From the NCBI RefSeq assembly GCF_036244895.1, contig NZ_BQKE01000002.1, positions 930,001 to 994,000 of the forward strand: a stretch of DNA of 64,000 nucleotides. Reading direction: 5' to 3'. The notes beneath the pieces are model-generated. The model was not told where the DNA came from. It made no database searches and worked only from the letters and a program-made list of their open reading frames with translations. The DNA comes from Persicobacter diffluens. Its GTDB lineage: Bacteria; Bacteroidota; Bacteroidia; Cytophagales; Cyclobacteriaceae. Shown one piece after another: positions 26,601 to 36,600 of this stretch. The stretch's first letter is position 1. The number at the start of each line of letters is the position of its first letter. A program made the translations under genes and the position numbers.

Positions 26601-28305
26601 TTTGGCCCAAAATACTGAAAGCTCCCTCTGCCCCAAAGCCATCATTTTCCTTAGAAAAAAGGGCGATCTGGGCATCTACATCCAGCGCTATCTGACTATT
26701 GAGCGTTCTTATCCCAATATGATTGATCGACATCCCCTTGCCCGAAATATCTTGCTTCAGTGCCTGGGAACTTACCGAAAAGGCAGCGGCGGAAAGATAA
26801 GGTTCCCGGCTCTCAATTTTAAGTCCCTGAAAGGCGATATCGGCCAGATTGGCATCATACTGTTTGACTTTCACATCCATTTTGCCATCCAGGTCAGCCA
26901 TGGCGTAAAAATTCCCGTCTTTAAGCTCTATCAGCAAATGGGTACGGTCCAGTTGTAATCTACTCTCTCCAAAAGGTTTGAATTGCAGCGTATCTTTCGC
27001 TTCAGCGGAGAAAAGGAAATCCCCTCCTATTCCAATTTGAGCTCCATAACCTATCACCCCCAGAGAATCGGAGGTTGGAATTTGAATATCTCCCCACATT
27101 TGCGCCTCCACAAATTGGTTTTGCAAAATATCGACCTGCAATCGCTCTAAAGAGATGGCCCAGCCGGCACCTAACTTCCCCTTATCCAGAGAAAGCAGAT
27201 GTTGCCCGTAAAAGCGGGCCGTCAGTCCCATGCGGTCAATGATTAATCCCTGTACTCCAATGGCCGTACGCTGCTTGCTTAATTTTTTTAATTCTTCTTC
27301 GGATAGTCCTCCCTGCTGCCCCTGCGCGACTTTTTCCCTTTCAGCATTAATGGCTTTATCAAAATCACTGGGAAGCATCACCTCTGCCTGCCGAATATAA
27401 ATCCCCTTCCACAACATTTGATTGCCCTCCAAGAAATCGGGCGATTCATAACCGGAGGGAAAAACTGCTCCCCCATTGGAGATACTGGACTGATCGTATA
27501 TGGCCTCCCTGACGGTAAAGACAAATCCCCGGTCCTGCTTTTCTCCCATACGGAAGCGGGGCAGATCAATATTGATGACAAATTCATCCCAGGATTCTAT
27601 GAGCGTCTTCACATTTGCCCGGACTTTTCCCTCCACCAGCTCTCCATTCATATCCGCCGGACGAATAAATTCCGGATTAAATACCAGGTCCAGGTCCAGG
27701 CCCATACGCTGATAGCCATCACAGCCGAACTCTACAAAGGTGCCCCCCCCATTGAGGCTACCCTTGAATGCAATATCCATATTTTTGGAAATGGGAATAG
27801 CATAATCGGACAAGAGTGCCAGTTTGCCCTGTCCCCCCAAGCCGCGCTCCTGAGAGAAAGGAATGCCATAGCCCCCAAAGATCAATTCCTGCTCAGAATC
27901 CGGAAACTGAATGCCCATCCCTACATCTATCTTGGTACCCGAAGGGGTAATGCGTACGCCCATGATCACCAGCTGGAATTCCGTTCCTCCCACGGTTTTG
28001 GAGATCCCCACCGGCAGGGAAATCAAATCAGCATCGGTTAATAAAGCCGTAAATAACTGGCTTTCGCGCACTGTTTGTAAGGCCGAACGAACGTTGCTGA
28101 TCTGCTCTGCCACACTGGCATTAGCAGGGGCATCCACCGGCATAGCCGCAAAGGAATGTAATCCCGCAGGCTTCTCCTTCATGACCGGCAGGTCTACTTC
28201 AAAATCCCGAAAACGGTCCCCGGACATTTCATTGGCCATCAGTAAGGCCGGAAGCCCCCAGAGCAGTAAAAGCAATATATATTTAAAATAGGAAGTCATA
28301 TGCAT
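23620..28305 (-). CDS. Giant secreted protein of unknown function (1561 aa)
   Basis: I recognise no domain. It has a signal peptide (YFKYILLLLLWGLPALLMANE; ATG at codon 1 or 3). The body is dominated by glycine-rich amphipathic beta-strand patterns, for example GVGLKVGIDASMGPFFAEIY, GFGGGLYYGMERVDF and GKLLININAGPLQGGGVSV, over about residues 90-1130. A short helical stretch (LSEEELKKLSKQR) lies near 340. The last 400 residues look like beta-sandwich modules with an unusual YYDVSQVI segment and no sorting domain. The size, beta-repeat character and position suggest a large envelope structure (a tube, plug or beta-helix) in the toxin operon. This is inference from composition and context only. 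Confidence 0.75.
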   Translation of the reverse strand: MHMTSYFKYILLLLLWGLPALLMANEMSGDRFRDFEVDLPVMKEKPAGLHSFAAMPVDAPANASVAEQISNVRSALQTVRESQLFTALLTDADLISLPVGISKTVGGTEFQLVIMGVRITPSGTKIDVGMGIQFPDSEQELIFGGYGIPFSQERGLGGQGKLALLSDYAIPISKNMDIAFKGSLNGGGTFVEFGCDGYQRMGLDLDLVFNPEFIRPADMNGELVEGKVRANVKTLIESWDEFVINIDLPRFRMGEKQDRGFVFTVREAIYDQSSISNGGAVFPSGYESPDFLEGNQMLWKGIYIRQAEVMLPSDFDKAINAEREKVAQGQQGGLSEEELKKLSKQRTAIGVQGLIIDRMGLTARFYGQHLLSLDKGKLGAGWAISLERLQVDILQNQFVEAQMWGDIQIPTSDSLGVIGYGAQIGIGGDFLFSAEAKDTLQFKPFGESRLQLDRTHLLIELKDGNFYAMADLDGKMDVKVKQYDANLADIAFQGLKIESREPYLSAAAFSVSSQALKQDISGKGMSINHIGIRTLNSQIALDVDAQIALFSKENDGFGAEGAFSILGQKQAEGWKYKEMKIHRIFVEARKEGLFELEGEIMIAKGDEIYGDVFKGMIDAKLGPTTSGVSMACTVMFGTKDQQDYWYADALATFSPGIVVGGVLALKGFGGGLYYGMERVDFRPEYAGVSKSATGGLYIPNAKVGFGFKAMVVISDAQGDTFNAESTYEMSFFKGGGVKKVGLYGCAGIMAGAGNLTPSTMGDLNKNMDELSEKAEEADKWKMETAAADVGGGSNATNPRLDANCGYVDAKSPIFASMSLDMDFENATYHGKLLININAGPLQGGGVSVIHFEPGSWYIHIGTSRNPIYLSMLGSRASTYFMLGDNMPSGFEPPREVAQILGRTPEAPTSAEGGRSENALSGGKGVAFGVGLKVGIDASMGPFFAEIYAGLGFDVMLANYGANAICANTGKQIGMNGWYAQGQVYAYIKAAIGIQVKMGFIRGRFAIIDAGFAAILSLKGPNPIYAHGEVGGYFSILGGAVKGRCSFGFQLGEECQIVGGSPLGGMEIIASMTPAAETKDVDVFAPAQVVFNVPVNEPMVMLDPTDNQKKTYRVRLKEAMLTSSKGGREVCTEIWNEDNTTLVLQSESMLQDKANYKFAVDITFEEKKNGKWVDAAQGEKLSKTVEFTSGERPDFIDHQHVAYSYPIERQMNFFIDESKQGYMKMKIKGWDYLFKLDDPQNWLLKARFKTQAGAEALADVSYHNAEAMVKMGIPKEMQAAKIYMLELVKMPKQALDVDSNVKLDSARAGSAGEQGGYITTTTRSAEQTLEAKEEKVLYRSQFRTSKWRTFTAKMEGLNIGSGNTGLLPGSGRSQINVRIPTSSQEGIDAFEIAGGAAFEPLLTMEVDFGDDFFKTYINDLIYHQYPLHGARLDWRDEQGEYGWLKPKYAVFLGSNEEGLITLTDEEIEQGDLMPHQSRRLYYDVSQVIAKDFRNFQTNLERLADQGNLNLSGAAKTLTDNIRIAAQAPDLKIGKYHVNMHYHLPGSTSPSSTYRLPLTNIIQ

Positions 28306-28306
28306 A

Positions 28307-30052
28307 CTAATTTTCTAGGCTTTTCTCTGATTTTTTATTCCCCGGACTAAAGCGATAACTATAGCCCAAAGTGAAGGTCAATTCTGAAAAGGAAGGTTTA
28401 TCGTTTTTAAAATCACTTCGGTTAATCAGCGTACTGGTCAGATTGAGACTATGCGATTTTTTGATATTAGTAGAAGCGCCCACTCTCCAGCTCCATACCT
28501 GATTCAGAGTCTCTCCATCCTGCTGTGCCTGGTTAAAAGAAAGGCTGGACCGGGTCTTGAGTTTTTTATCCCAAAAGCCTTTGGAAAGGGTGACCGTGGG
28601 ACCCAGGGTGAGGTTGGAAGGTGTCAGATCATTGGGCACCATCCAGGCGGCATTCATGCTGAAACCGAAACGAAAATCTGCCGGGCGCAAAGCCCAGTTC
28701 CAGCCCACGACCCCATTCCAAAATTCACTATCGGCATTGGCCTGAGCCTGCTCGGACTGCTCAGAAGCAGTAGCCTGATAGTTGACGCTAAAATTCAGGG
28801 CCTGAGAAGTGGTTTTGGACTGGCCTAAGACCCAATTCACCGAAGCATTGGCCGCATCGGTCAGCTGGGTGAAATTCAGAGTATCGATCTGAAAAATCGG
28901 ATCGGCCTGATTGATATCTTCGAACTGGGACCGGATTACGGTAAAGGAGCGAAAATTCGAATAGCTGGCCGAGATATTTAATTTTTTGGTAGCCGCCAGG
29001 TTCATGCTCAGGGCCCCGTTTAAGGAGGACATATCACTGACTTTCTGCCCGTCCAGATTATCCCGCTGCCCGCCGATATTAGTATTGATATTCAGCTTAC
29101 CCCCGAACATGGCCCCGGAAATATTGACCGTGGCCGTTTCCAAATCATTATTGGCATAATACATCCCATGGGTTCGGAATTCCGGACCGATACGCTCATA
29201 GCCCAAACCAATGTTCCAGGCGGAAATCTGATAAGCCAGGGCGGAATTCATGGCCCAATAAGCCGAGGTTGAGGTCCGTGAAGGGAAGATATGATCAATA
29301 AACTGACTTTTTCGCTTTTCCGAGGAGAGGTCATGAGTGAGCACCGACAATGCCCCTTCCACTTGAATGGAGAGCTTGCCGAATCGTTGCCCCAGGTACA
29401 GGTTGGTGGCCAGATTTTCCTCCGCCGGCAGGGGCTGTCCCTGCAGACTTTCATTGTTTAGGCTGCTGCCTTCATCCCTGCCCTTAAGAAAGGAAAAGCA
29501 GATGTTGCCACCTTTATGTCGGTATTCTGCTTTGGCGCCATAGCCCATTCTTCTGTAAGAAGGCTCCATGCCGGCCTGTGTGCTGTCCGGCGCCACTGCT
29601 TTCCGGAGCCGCCCGTACATCACGGCCACCTCCCAGCGGTCAGAAGGGCTTCCCTGCATACCTGCCCCATAAAAAGTATGGCCGGCCAGAGTGTAGGGAG
29701 AAAAGGTCATATTCCCATAGCCCAGCTGAAAGTTCATCCACTTATAGGAGGGGCTGAGTGCAAACTGATTAAACGGCTGCTGATAACTGAAATTCTGATT
29801 GGAATAAGAAAATGATAGTGGCACTGCCAATCCGTAAATATCGAAATTTAAATTACCATTTAATATATAACGATAGGGATCCCGGCGGCTATCAATCCCC
29901 CAAGCCTGATAGGCGGTCTGGTTAAAGGACAGCCCACCACTCACCTTAATGGGCTGATCCTTCCCAATCCGGTCTAATTGCTGGGCACTAATGTTCAGAC
30001 TTAAAAAAGTCAAAAAAACAAATACAATATATGTCCTGAGACGAAAAGTCAT
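28307..30052 (-). CDS. Outer-membrane beta-barrel protein (581 aa)
   Basis: A protein with a signal peptide (ending LNISAQ) followed by many alternating strand segments with aromatic belts, for example PLSFSYSNQNFSYQQPFNQF, FQLGYGNMTFSPYTLAGH and VAVMYGRLRK. It ends in a strand-like GYSYRFSPGNKK. This is the pattern of a Bacteroidota outer-membrane barrel of unknown substrate. It is followed 1 bp later by the giant secreted protein gene. It could be a pore or anchor for the secreted components of this operon. There is no TonB box or plug domain. Confidence 0.7.
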   Translation of the reverse strand: MTFRLRTYIVFVFLTFLSLNISAQQLDRIGKDQPIKVSGGLSFNQTAYQAWGIDSRRDPYRYILNGNLNFDIYGLAVPLSFSYSNQNFSYQQPFNQFALSPSYKWMNFQLGYGNMTFSPYTLAGHTFYGAGMQGSPSDRWEVAVMYGRLRKAVAPDSTQAGMEPSYRRMGYGAKAEYRHKGGNICFSFLKGRDEGSSLNNESLQGQPLPAEENLATNLYLGQRFGKLSIQVEGALSVLTHDLSSEKRKSQFIDHIFPSRTSTSAYWAMNSALAYQISAWNIGLGYERIGPEFRTHGMYYANNDLETATVNISGAMFGGKLNINTNIGGQRDNLDGQKVSDMSSLNGALSMNLAATKKLNISASYSNFRSFTVIRSQFEDINQADPIFQIDTLNFTQLTDAANASVNWVLGQSKTTSQALNFSVNYQATASEQSEQAQANADSEFWNGVVGWNWALRPADFRFGFSMNAAWMVPNDLTPSNLTLGPTVTLSKGFWDKKLKTRSSLSFNQAQQDGETLNQVWSWRVGASTNIKKSHSLNLTSTLINRSDFKNDKPSFSELTFTLGYSYRFSPGNKKSEKSLEN

Positions 30053-30084
30053 TTTCGGTTGATTAGCAAGATTAAAAATGTTGC

Positions 30085-30118
30085 GGTGGAAGATAAACGA
30101 TGATGCTTACCTTCCACC
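30085..30118 (-). other. Intra-operon hairpin between the PorP/OmpA and barrel genes
   Basis: An 8-bp perfect inverted repeat (GGTGGAAG/CTTCCACC) with an 18-nt loop lies in the 85-bp gap, the only sizeable gap in the operon before the T1 gene. There is no U-tract on the minus strand, so it may be an mRNA processing or stability element and not a terminator. Confidence 0.4.
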
Positions 30119-30137
30119 TATTGCGGAGCAAGCCCCG

Positions 30138-31619
30138 CTATGGTTCAAAGATCAATAATTCTACTCTTCGGTTTTTCGCTTTAGCCTCCGGGCTATCTTC
30201 ATTGACCAGTGGCTGTTTATCTGATTTTGAAGTAGTGGTCATGCGCTTTTTACTCAAGCCCATTTCCACCAGATAATCGCGAATGGCTTTTGCACGTTCC
30301 CAGGCGATTTTGGCTTTTACTTCCTCCGTTCCCATCACATCACTGTGTCCGACAATTCTGATTTGAAGATCCGGGTTGCCTTCTAACAGCTTCACGGTAT
30401 AATCTAATTGCAATTGAGAGCTGATGGTCAGCGTGGTTTCATTTAACTTATAATTCAGAATGTACTTGATCGGCTTCTGCTTACTCCCTGATTTTACGGG
30501 CGCTTTTTCCACCACTACTTCCCGCTGCACCTGAGGCGCACGGCTTTCTCCCCCCCTAAAACTTCGGTAGCTTCCCGATCGGGGAGCAGGGCCGGATTTC
30601 TCCTCCACCAGCCATGGTTGATGCGGCTTCCGGCGATTGCCCCGGAAAGCTTTTAGGCGAATGGCCACTTCAAAGGTATTTTGGCCGGGCCGATCCTGCA
30701 CCTGCGTTACCGGCTGATAGGCATAAAAGGCCAGATCGAAGGCTTTCTGAACGAAGTTCAACCCAAAACCCAACTGCCCAAAATCTGCATAATTGATCCC
30801 GGCTTCTACCTTTCCGGTGGTCCAGGGGTCTGTGGGATTTTCATTAAAAAAGTGATAGCCCCCCCAAAGGCCTCCCTGTACGGTATGGCGGCCATCCATA
30901 AAATCCACCATCACTTCCGGACGAAGACTCCACTCCCGATCCATCCAAAAATTGAAGGAACCTACTGCGCTCCAGCCCATGGGCAAAACATCCTGCTCAT
31001 TGAATCCGGTGGGTTCATTCATGCGGTACATATTCACCCCTAAACGGTGAAGCTCCCGGCCTTTCTTATCCAGGGTACTCCACATCAAGCCCCCGTAAAG
31101 GCTGAAATAATCTCTGTTTTCACTGGAAAAATCCTCTCCATTGCCCAATTCCGGATTGTACCCATATACAGGATCCCATTGGCTTCCGGTGGTAAATCCA
31201 TCTCCATTTAAGCGCAAGCCAGTCCAGGCAATCCCCATCCCGAGAGACAAATCATGCCGGGGTGCCAAACGCACCAAATAGGAAAGGGAACCGCCGGCTT
31301 CCTGCATTTTAAAACCCATATTGCCCGAAGGCTGGTCATTCAGAAAGTATAGTCCACCTCCTCCTTTGATCAACTGACTATCTTTATCTACCCAGGGCAA
31401 TACGGCTGTCAAAACCGAACGATTACGGCTCATATCTCCATTAAAAGCCTGGTTGCGGTGCAGCAAACCGATACTCATATCCGTGCTCAGGGCCGTCCAG
31501 GCAGGTGCATATCGTATTGGTGCATAATCTCTTAAAGCCCCATAGCCTCCAACCTGAGCAAAAGCCGTCTGCAGGACAGGAAGCGTTAACATTAACAGGA
31601 GTATATATTTTTTCATCAT
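30138..31619 (-). CDS. PorP/SprF-type outer-membrane protein fused to OmpA-like domain
   Basis: A 493-aa protein with a signal peptide (ending TAFAQ). Residues 22-330 follow the PorP/SprF barrel pattern (YAPAWTALSTDMSIGLLHRNQ, then VQGGLWGGYHF and FGFGLNF-like strands). A Pro/Arg-rich linker follows, then a C-terminal OmpA-like peptidoglycan-binding domain with IRIVGHSDVMGTEEVK and NRRVELLIF. PorP/SprF proteins partner with T9SS-secreted proteins bearing type B sorting domains; the protein encoded two genes upstream has one. The ATG overlaps the stop of the repeat-bearing gene (31617-31621), so the two are translationally coupled. This gene probably anchors the secreted filament or adhesin to the outer membrane and the wall. 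Confidence 0.85.
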   Translation of the reverse strand: MMKKYILLLMLTLPVLQTAFAQVGGYGALRDYAPIRYAPAWTALSTDMSIGLLHRNQAFNGDMSRNRSVLTAVLPWVDKDSQLIKGGGGLYFLNDQPSGNMGFKMQEAGGSLSYLVRLAPRHDLSLGMGIAWTGLRLNGDGFTTGSQWDPVYGYNPELGNGEDFSSENRDYFSLYGGLMWSTLDKKGRELHRLGVNMYRMNEPTGFNEQDVLPMGWSAVGSFNFWMDREWSLRPEVMVDFMDGRHTVQGGLWGGYHFFNENPTDPWTTGKVEAGINYADFGQLGFGLNFVQKAFDLAFYAYQPVTQVQDRPGQNTFEVAIRLKAFRGNRRKPHQPWLVEEKSGPAPRSGSYRSFRGGESRAPQVQREVVVEKAPVKSGSKQKPIKYILNYKLNETTLTISSQLQLDYTVKLLEGNPDLQIRIVGHSDVMGTEEVKAKIAWERAKAIRDYLVEMGLSKKRMTTTSKSDKQPLVNEDSPEAKAKNRRVELLIFEP

Positions 31620-33643
31620 TAATAGGTGCTAGATTGTAGTGATTGAGCGGTGGTGGATGGTAAATTCTTAAAAGCAAGGCGTTCTCCACGGTCGTAGTCG
31701 CCGCGGAGCCTACCCTGAAAGGCCGGAAAATCTACATTTCGAAGACTACGACCAGTGACTTCGCTGGCAAAAAAAACTTCCCTGGTCTTCGTGTTACAGC
31801 GAGCAGTGCGAGCATCACTAAGACCACGATCGGTAGGTTTAGAGCCTGTGCATAACCCTTGGTCGTAGTCGCCGCTGGGTCTATCATGGAAAACCGGAAA
31901 ATCCATATTGCGAAGACTACGACCAGTTCCTGCGCTGGCATAATAAACTTCCCTGATCTTCGTGTTACAGCGAGCAGTGCGAGCATCACTAAGACCAAGT
32001 TCGGTAGGATTAGAGCCTGTGAATAACCCTCGGTCGTAGTCGCCACGGGGTCTATCATGGAAAACCGCAAAATCTGCATTGCGAAGACTACGACCAGTTC
32101 CTGCGCAAGCATCAAAAACTTCCCTGGTCTTCGTGTTACAGCGAGCAGTGCGAGCATCACTAAGACCAAGTTCGGTAGGATTAGAACCTGTGCATAACCC
32201 TCGGTCGTAGTCGCCGCGGAGCCTATCGTGAAAAGCCGGAAAAGCTACATTGCGAAGACTACGACCAGTTCCCAGCCTATCATGGAAAACCGCAACATCC
32301 GCATTGCGAAGACTACGACCAGTTCCTGCGCTGGCATAATAAACTTCCCTGATCTTCGTGTTACAGCGAGCAGTGCGAGCATCACTAAGACCACGATCGG
32401 TAGGATGAGATCCTGTGCATATTCCTCGGTCGTAGTCGCCGCGGAGCCTAGAGTGGGAAACCTCAACATCTGCATTGTGAAGACTACGACCATTGGCTGT
32501 GCTGGCATAAAAGACTTCTCTGGTCTTCGTGTTACAGCGAGCATCACTAAGACCTACTGCAATACTTTTTGAATTAGCGAATTTTCCTCGGTCGTAGTCG
32601 CCGCGGGGTCTATCATGGAAAACCGCAACATCTGCATTGCGAAGACTACGACCAGTTCCTGCCAGAAGGTCGTTACCATTTTCATAATAAACAGGTTGCG
32701 AAATTAAGCCCCCACCACTTACGCTGATCTCCCAATTTGCTGCTGGCAATTCTTTTAAATCAAGCTGAAGCCTAGCTCCCTGTGATATCAAAATAAAATC
32801 TTGTTCTATCCCACAGGCGGTAAACTGCCATTGATAACTCCCCTCTTGTATAATAAAATTCAATATCTCCGGAGCATCAAGAACCAATTGCCCCTCAGCA
32901 TTTCCAATAACAGAGGGGCTTAAGGTCGTATTAATCCGATGAAGGTAATAATATATAGTAAAAGCCAAATTGCTTCGCTTGAAATAATTATCAACATTAT
33001 TTACAGCATACGCACCGGCACCACCTGTGCTCGAAGGACTACAGGCTTTTACACGCTCAGTATAGAAACTAAAGGAGGATACATCATATTTAAAACTCTC
33101 AAATTCCTGATCACTCAACAATTTCAAATTACTGTCGGTGACTACTCCCGTCCCTGAGATTTTACTAAAATCTCTCCCCTCAATTTTAACAGTATTATCA
33201 CTGGTAGAGGTACTGTTATACATTTTAACTGGAAGGCAATTGGTTCCATCAAGTTCCGCCATACTGTAGCAGGTATTATTATTTTCATGACAACCAGTCA
33301 GTTTTGCAGTTAGGCCATAGTAAACGGTTTTAGTGATAAGCTTAGGCGAGGACTGTGATAAGACGGCATAATCTCCCGTTGTATGTCCCCAAAGGGTTGT
33401 TTGCGCCTGCAAATCTCCTTGCCCTTTAAACATAAAAGCCCAAAATAGGAAGATCCCCATATATGGCGTTTGAAGTAAAGATTCCGCTTCCGACAGGTTA
33501 TGAAATTCATCCAGCAATTCCCTTAATCCTTGCTGCCCTTCATAAGTGTTCATCCCCCCATTTTTTAAAACGGAAAGTTCCCCATTAATAAAACTGTACC
33601 CTAACGGTACAAAAACCTGCTTTTCATCTATTCCCTTCCTCAT
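31619..33643 (-). CDS. Secreted protein with C-terminal half built of in-frame palindromic DNA repeats
   Basis: A 674-aa protein whose ATG overlaps the stop of the 1892-aa gene (ATGA). An internal Met at residue 62 (MGIFLFWAFMF...LQAQ) looks like a true signal peptide, so the mature protein may start there. Residues 80-330 are a non-repetitive, cysteine-containing region with no recognised domain. From about residue 330 to 660 the protein is six 57-residue units alternating GRSLRN-D---FHDR-RGDYDRG and GLSDARTARCNTKTREVF. These are translations of palindromic elements A and B, which elsewhere in the window are non-coding. Every unit spacing is a multiple of three, so the frame survives to a stop overlapping the next start. 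Confidence 0.75.
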   Translation of the reverse strand: MRKGIDEKQVFVPLGYSFINGELSVLKNGGMNTYEGQQGLRELLDEFHNLSEAESLLQTPYMGIFLFWAFMFKGQGDLQAQTTLWGHTTGDYAVLSQSSPKLITKTVYYGLTAKLTGCHENNNTCYSMAELDGTNCLPVKMYNSTSTSDNTVKIEGRDFSKISGTGVVTDSNLKLLSDQEFESFKYDVSSFSFYTERVKACSPSSTGGAGAYAVNNVDNYFKRSNLAFTIYYYLHRINTTLSPSVIGNAEGQLVLDAPEILNFIIQEGSYQWQFTACGIEQDFILISQGARLQLDLKELPAANWEISVSGGGLISQPVYYENGNDLLAGTGRSLRNADVAVFHDRPRGDYDRGKFANSKSIAVGLSDARCNTKTREVFYASTANGRSLHNADVEVSHSRLRGDYDRGICTGSHPTDRGLSDARTARCNTKIREVYYASAGTGRSLRNADVAVFHDRLGTGRSLRNVAFPAFHDRLRGDYDRGLCTGSNPTELGLSDARTARCNTKTREVFDACAGTGRSLRNADFAVFHDRPRGDYDRGLFTGSNPTELGLSDARTARCNTKIREVYYASAGTGRSLRNMDFPVFHDRPSGDYDQGLCTGSKPTDRGLSDARTARCNTKTREVFFASEVTGRSLRNVDFPAFQGRLRGDYDRGERLAFKNLPSTTAQSLQSSTY
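31690..32653 (-). repeat. 171-bp tandem array of palindromic elements A and B inside a coding sequence
   Basis: Element A starts at 31690, 31861, 32032, 32203, 32428 and 32590, giving spacings of 171, 171, 171, 225 and 162 bp, all divisible by three. Element B lies between them (for example 31783-31826 and 31954-31997). The 225-bp unit contains a partial second A copy, and the last B (about 32520) lacks one internal 10-bp segment. Array units differ by scattered substitutions, so the array is not very recent. Confidence 0.9.
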
Positions 33644-36600
33644 CTCATCAAATTTAAAGTCCCGCTATTCAATCCCTTAAATTGCACCGGGCTGCCATCG
33701 GCATAGGTGCCGGAAATCTTCCAATAATAGGTGCCACTAGGCACCACCGTACCCGATAGGGTGCCGTCCCATCCTTTTTGCATAATGTCCTCCGGATGAT
33801 CACTCGCATATAACTCCTTACCTTCGGCATCATAGATGGAAAGCTTCAGGCTTTTAATCCCGGTGCCGTAGACCAAAAATTGGTCATTGATCCCGTCATT
33901 ATTGGGGGTAAAGAGGTTCGGAATAAAAATTTCATTGCCCACATATACCGTGACCTGATCACTATTTTCACAACCCATTGCACTGATCACATTGGCGGTA
34001 TAAGTGGTGGTCACATTGGGAGAGACGGTAGGTTGGGCGGTATTCGGCTCATTCATTCTATAATCAGGTGACCATAAGTAGAATGCTCCTCCGCCAGCGG
34101 TAAGGGTTACGCTTTCTCCAGCCCCGATGGCCACATCTTCGCTGATGGTTACTTCCGGCAAGGGGTTCACTGTTACCAAAACCGTATCCGTCCTTTGCAG
34201 ACAGGTGCCCATACTGACGGTGACCACATATTCAGTGGATGTCACCGGCTGGGCCATGGGCGCTGAAGATAAGGGATTGGACAATCCGGTTTCCGGCAAC
34301 CACTGATATTGATAATCATATTGCCCGCCGTCCACTTCGGCTTCCAGTTCAATGGCATCCCCGATACAAATCATCTGATCTGCTCCGGCGGAGACCCCAT
34401 AAAATTCATTCACCATGACGGTCACTGAATCCGGCAAACTTACACAACCCACTGCATCGGTGACGATTAAAGCAAAGGTGGTCGTGCTTTCCGGAGCGGC
34501 GATCGGGCGTTGGATATTATCCGCAGAAAGTCCGATGGCCGGCGACCAGGCATACTGCCAATCGCTTTCGCCTTGGGCCTGCAGTTCCACAGACTGATCC
34601 GAGCAAATGGCCAGGTCTTCTCCGGCATTAGCGATAGGCAACGGCAAGCTGTGGAATTGCAGGTCCGCCGTTTGTCGACAACCTTCCCAGGAGATTACCT
34701 CCGCCATAATTTGCATATCCGTCGCTGAGGGGAAGCTCCAAAGGGCTCCCTGATGCAGCAAATCATCATGTTGAAACCAATTGACCTGCTGCCAGTCTCC
34801 TGCGATGAACAATTCGGCCTGCTGATCAAAACAAACCGCCATCTCCTCCACCAGCTCAAATTCCGGTAAAGCCAAAACCGCCACTTCCAGTGCATCCGAA
34901 AATTGACATCCCTTTTCATCGGTAAATAAGGCCGTAATCGATTCGGCTTTTTCGATGGTGTAATGCAGCGACAAATCAGTGCCTAACAGCATACCGCTGG
35001 CATCCGTCCATTGCGTACTTCCGTCGTGCTGTGGCAGTTGCAACCTCACTTCTTCCCCGAAACAGATGGCCTGATCTACTCCCAGAGAAAATTCCGGTAA
35101 GGCCAATCTTTTTACCTCAACCGTATCCGAAAACAGGCAGGTATTTTGATCTTCCAATACGGCCCAGATCTGCTCATCATTTAATATTTGCTGCTGATAC
35201 TGTTCTCCTGTGCCCCTGAAACCATCAAAGGCGGTATACCAGCTTACTTTGGCCATCATCGGATGTGAAGCAGTAAGCTGCACTTCCTGCTGCGCACAAA
35301 TTTCCTGATCAACTCCTAAACTGAAAGCGGGCAGTTCCAATTTTTGAAGCTTTAGGCTATCGGCATTCATGCAACCGAAATCATCGGTCACCACCACCTT
35401 CAATTGCTGATCTTTCAGGACTTCAAAATCCAAAAAGCGGGAATTCCCTGCAAAGGCTTCGTCCCGATACCATTCAATCTTCTGATAGACATTAGGCAAT
35501 TCAAAATTAGCCTCCAGCCCTTCACAAATTTGCTGGTCAGCTCCCAGATCAATGGCCGGCAGCGCCAAAATGCTTAGCGCAAGCGTATCATATCCCACAC
35601 AACCATATTGGTCCGTCACTTCTGCCCACAATACATCTTCTTCTTCCTGCTTGCGGCTGATGCTCCACTGATCGGCAATATTCCCCTCTTTTTCGGTATA
35701 CCAATTGACCTGTACGCCTAAGGCCGGATTCAGTTCCAAATCTAAAATTTCTCCAAAACAAGTCGCCGGGTCTTCCCCTAAAGAAAAGTCTGGTAAGGCC
35801 CGAGGGTGCATGGCGATTTGCAAACTATTGGCACAACTATTTTCATCCACTACACTAATGGTCAATTCATCTTCCTGCAGAAAAGTATATTCCAGACTGG
35901 CTTCCTGCCCTAAATCTCCAAAGTGAAGGGAGCTCCATTGCTGGCTGGTCCAATTTCCGGCTTCCATAACCAGACTGTTCCCTAAACAGGCAAAAGCTTC
36001 CGCTTCCAAAGGAATCACCGGCAGGCTATTCACCTTTACCGAAATGGTTTGGCTTTGATGACAGCCTTCCTGATTTTCCACTTCCAGCCGCAGGTTTTGG
36101 CTTTCCGTAGGGTACCAACGCAAGAAACGATTCGTCCCAATCAGCTGCTCATTGGCCAGCCAGCGATAAGCCACCAGGCCACCTCCGGCATCCAGCTCCA
36201 CCATATCTCCTATACAAATGGCCACCTCTTCCGGTAAATTGATCTCCGGCAGAGCATATACATCCACCAAAATATTTTCCTTGGCCTCACAGCCCTGCTG
36301 ATCCTGCATGCGCAGTTTCAAGGTCTCGGCCTGCATCACCGGAAAGCTCAGCGTCGCATCAAATTCCTGCTGGCCGTCTTCCCGTTCCCAAACCACTGCA
36401 GCCCACTGTTCACCAGCATTCAAATGAATGATTTCCTGTTCACAAATATATTGGGTGGACGCTAAACCGGACTCCGGCAAAGCCAATGCCTTTAAAGCGG
36501 CACTTACGGATTGCTGACAACCCGCGGCATCGGTCACCGATAAGGTTAATTTTTGATCTACGGATACCTCGGTCGCCCAATGATCCTGACTGCCTCTGTG

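Noticed and set aside
31690..32653. CRISPR-like array of regular repeats
   Set aside because: The sequence between the palindromes is itself repeated (171-bp period) rather than unique, the frame is open throughout, and no cas genes are present.
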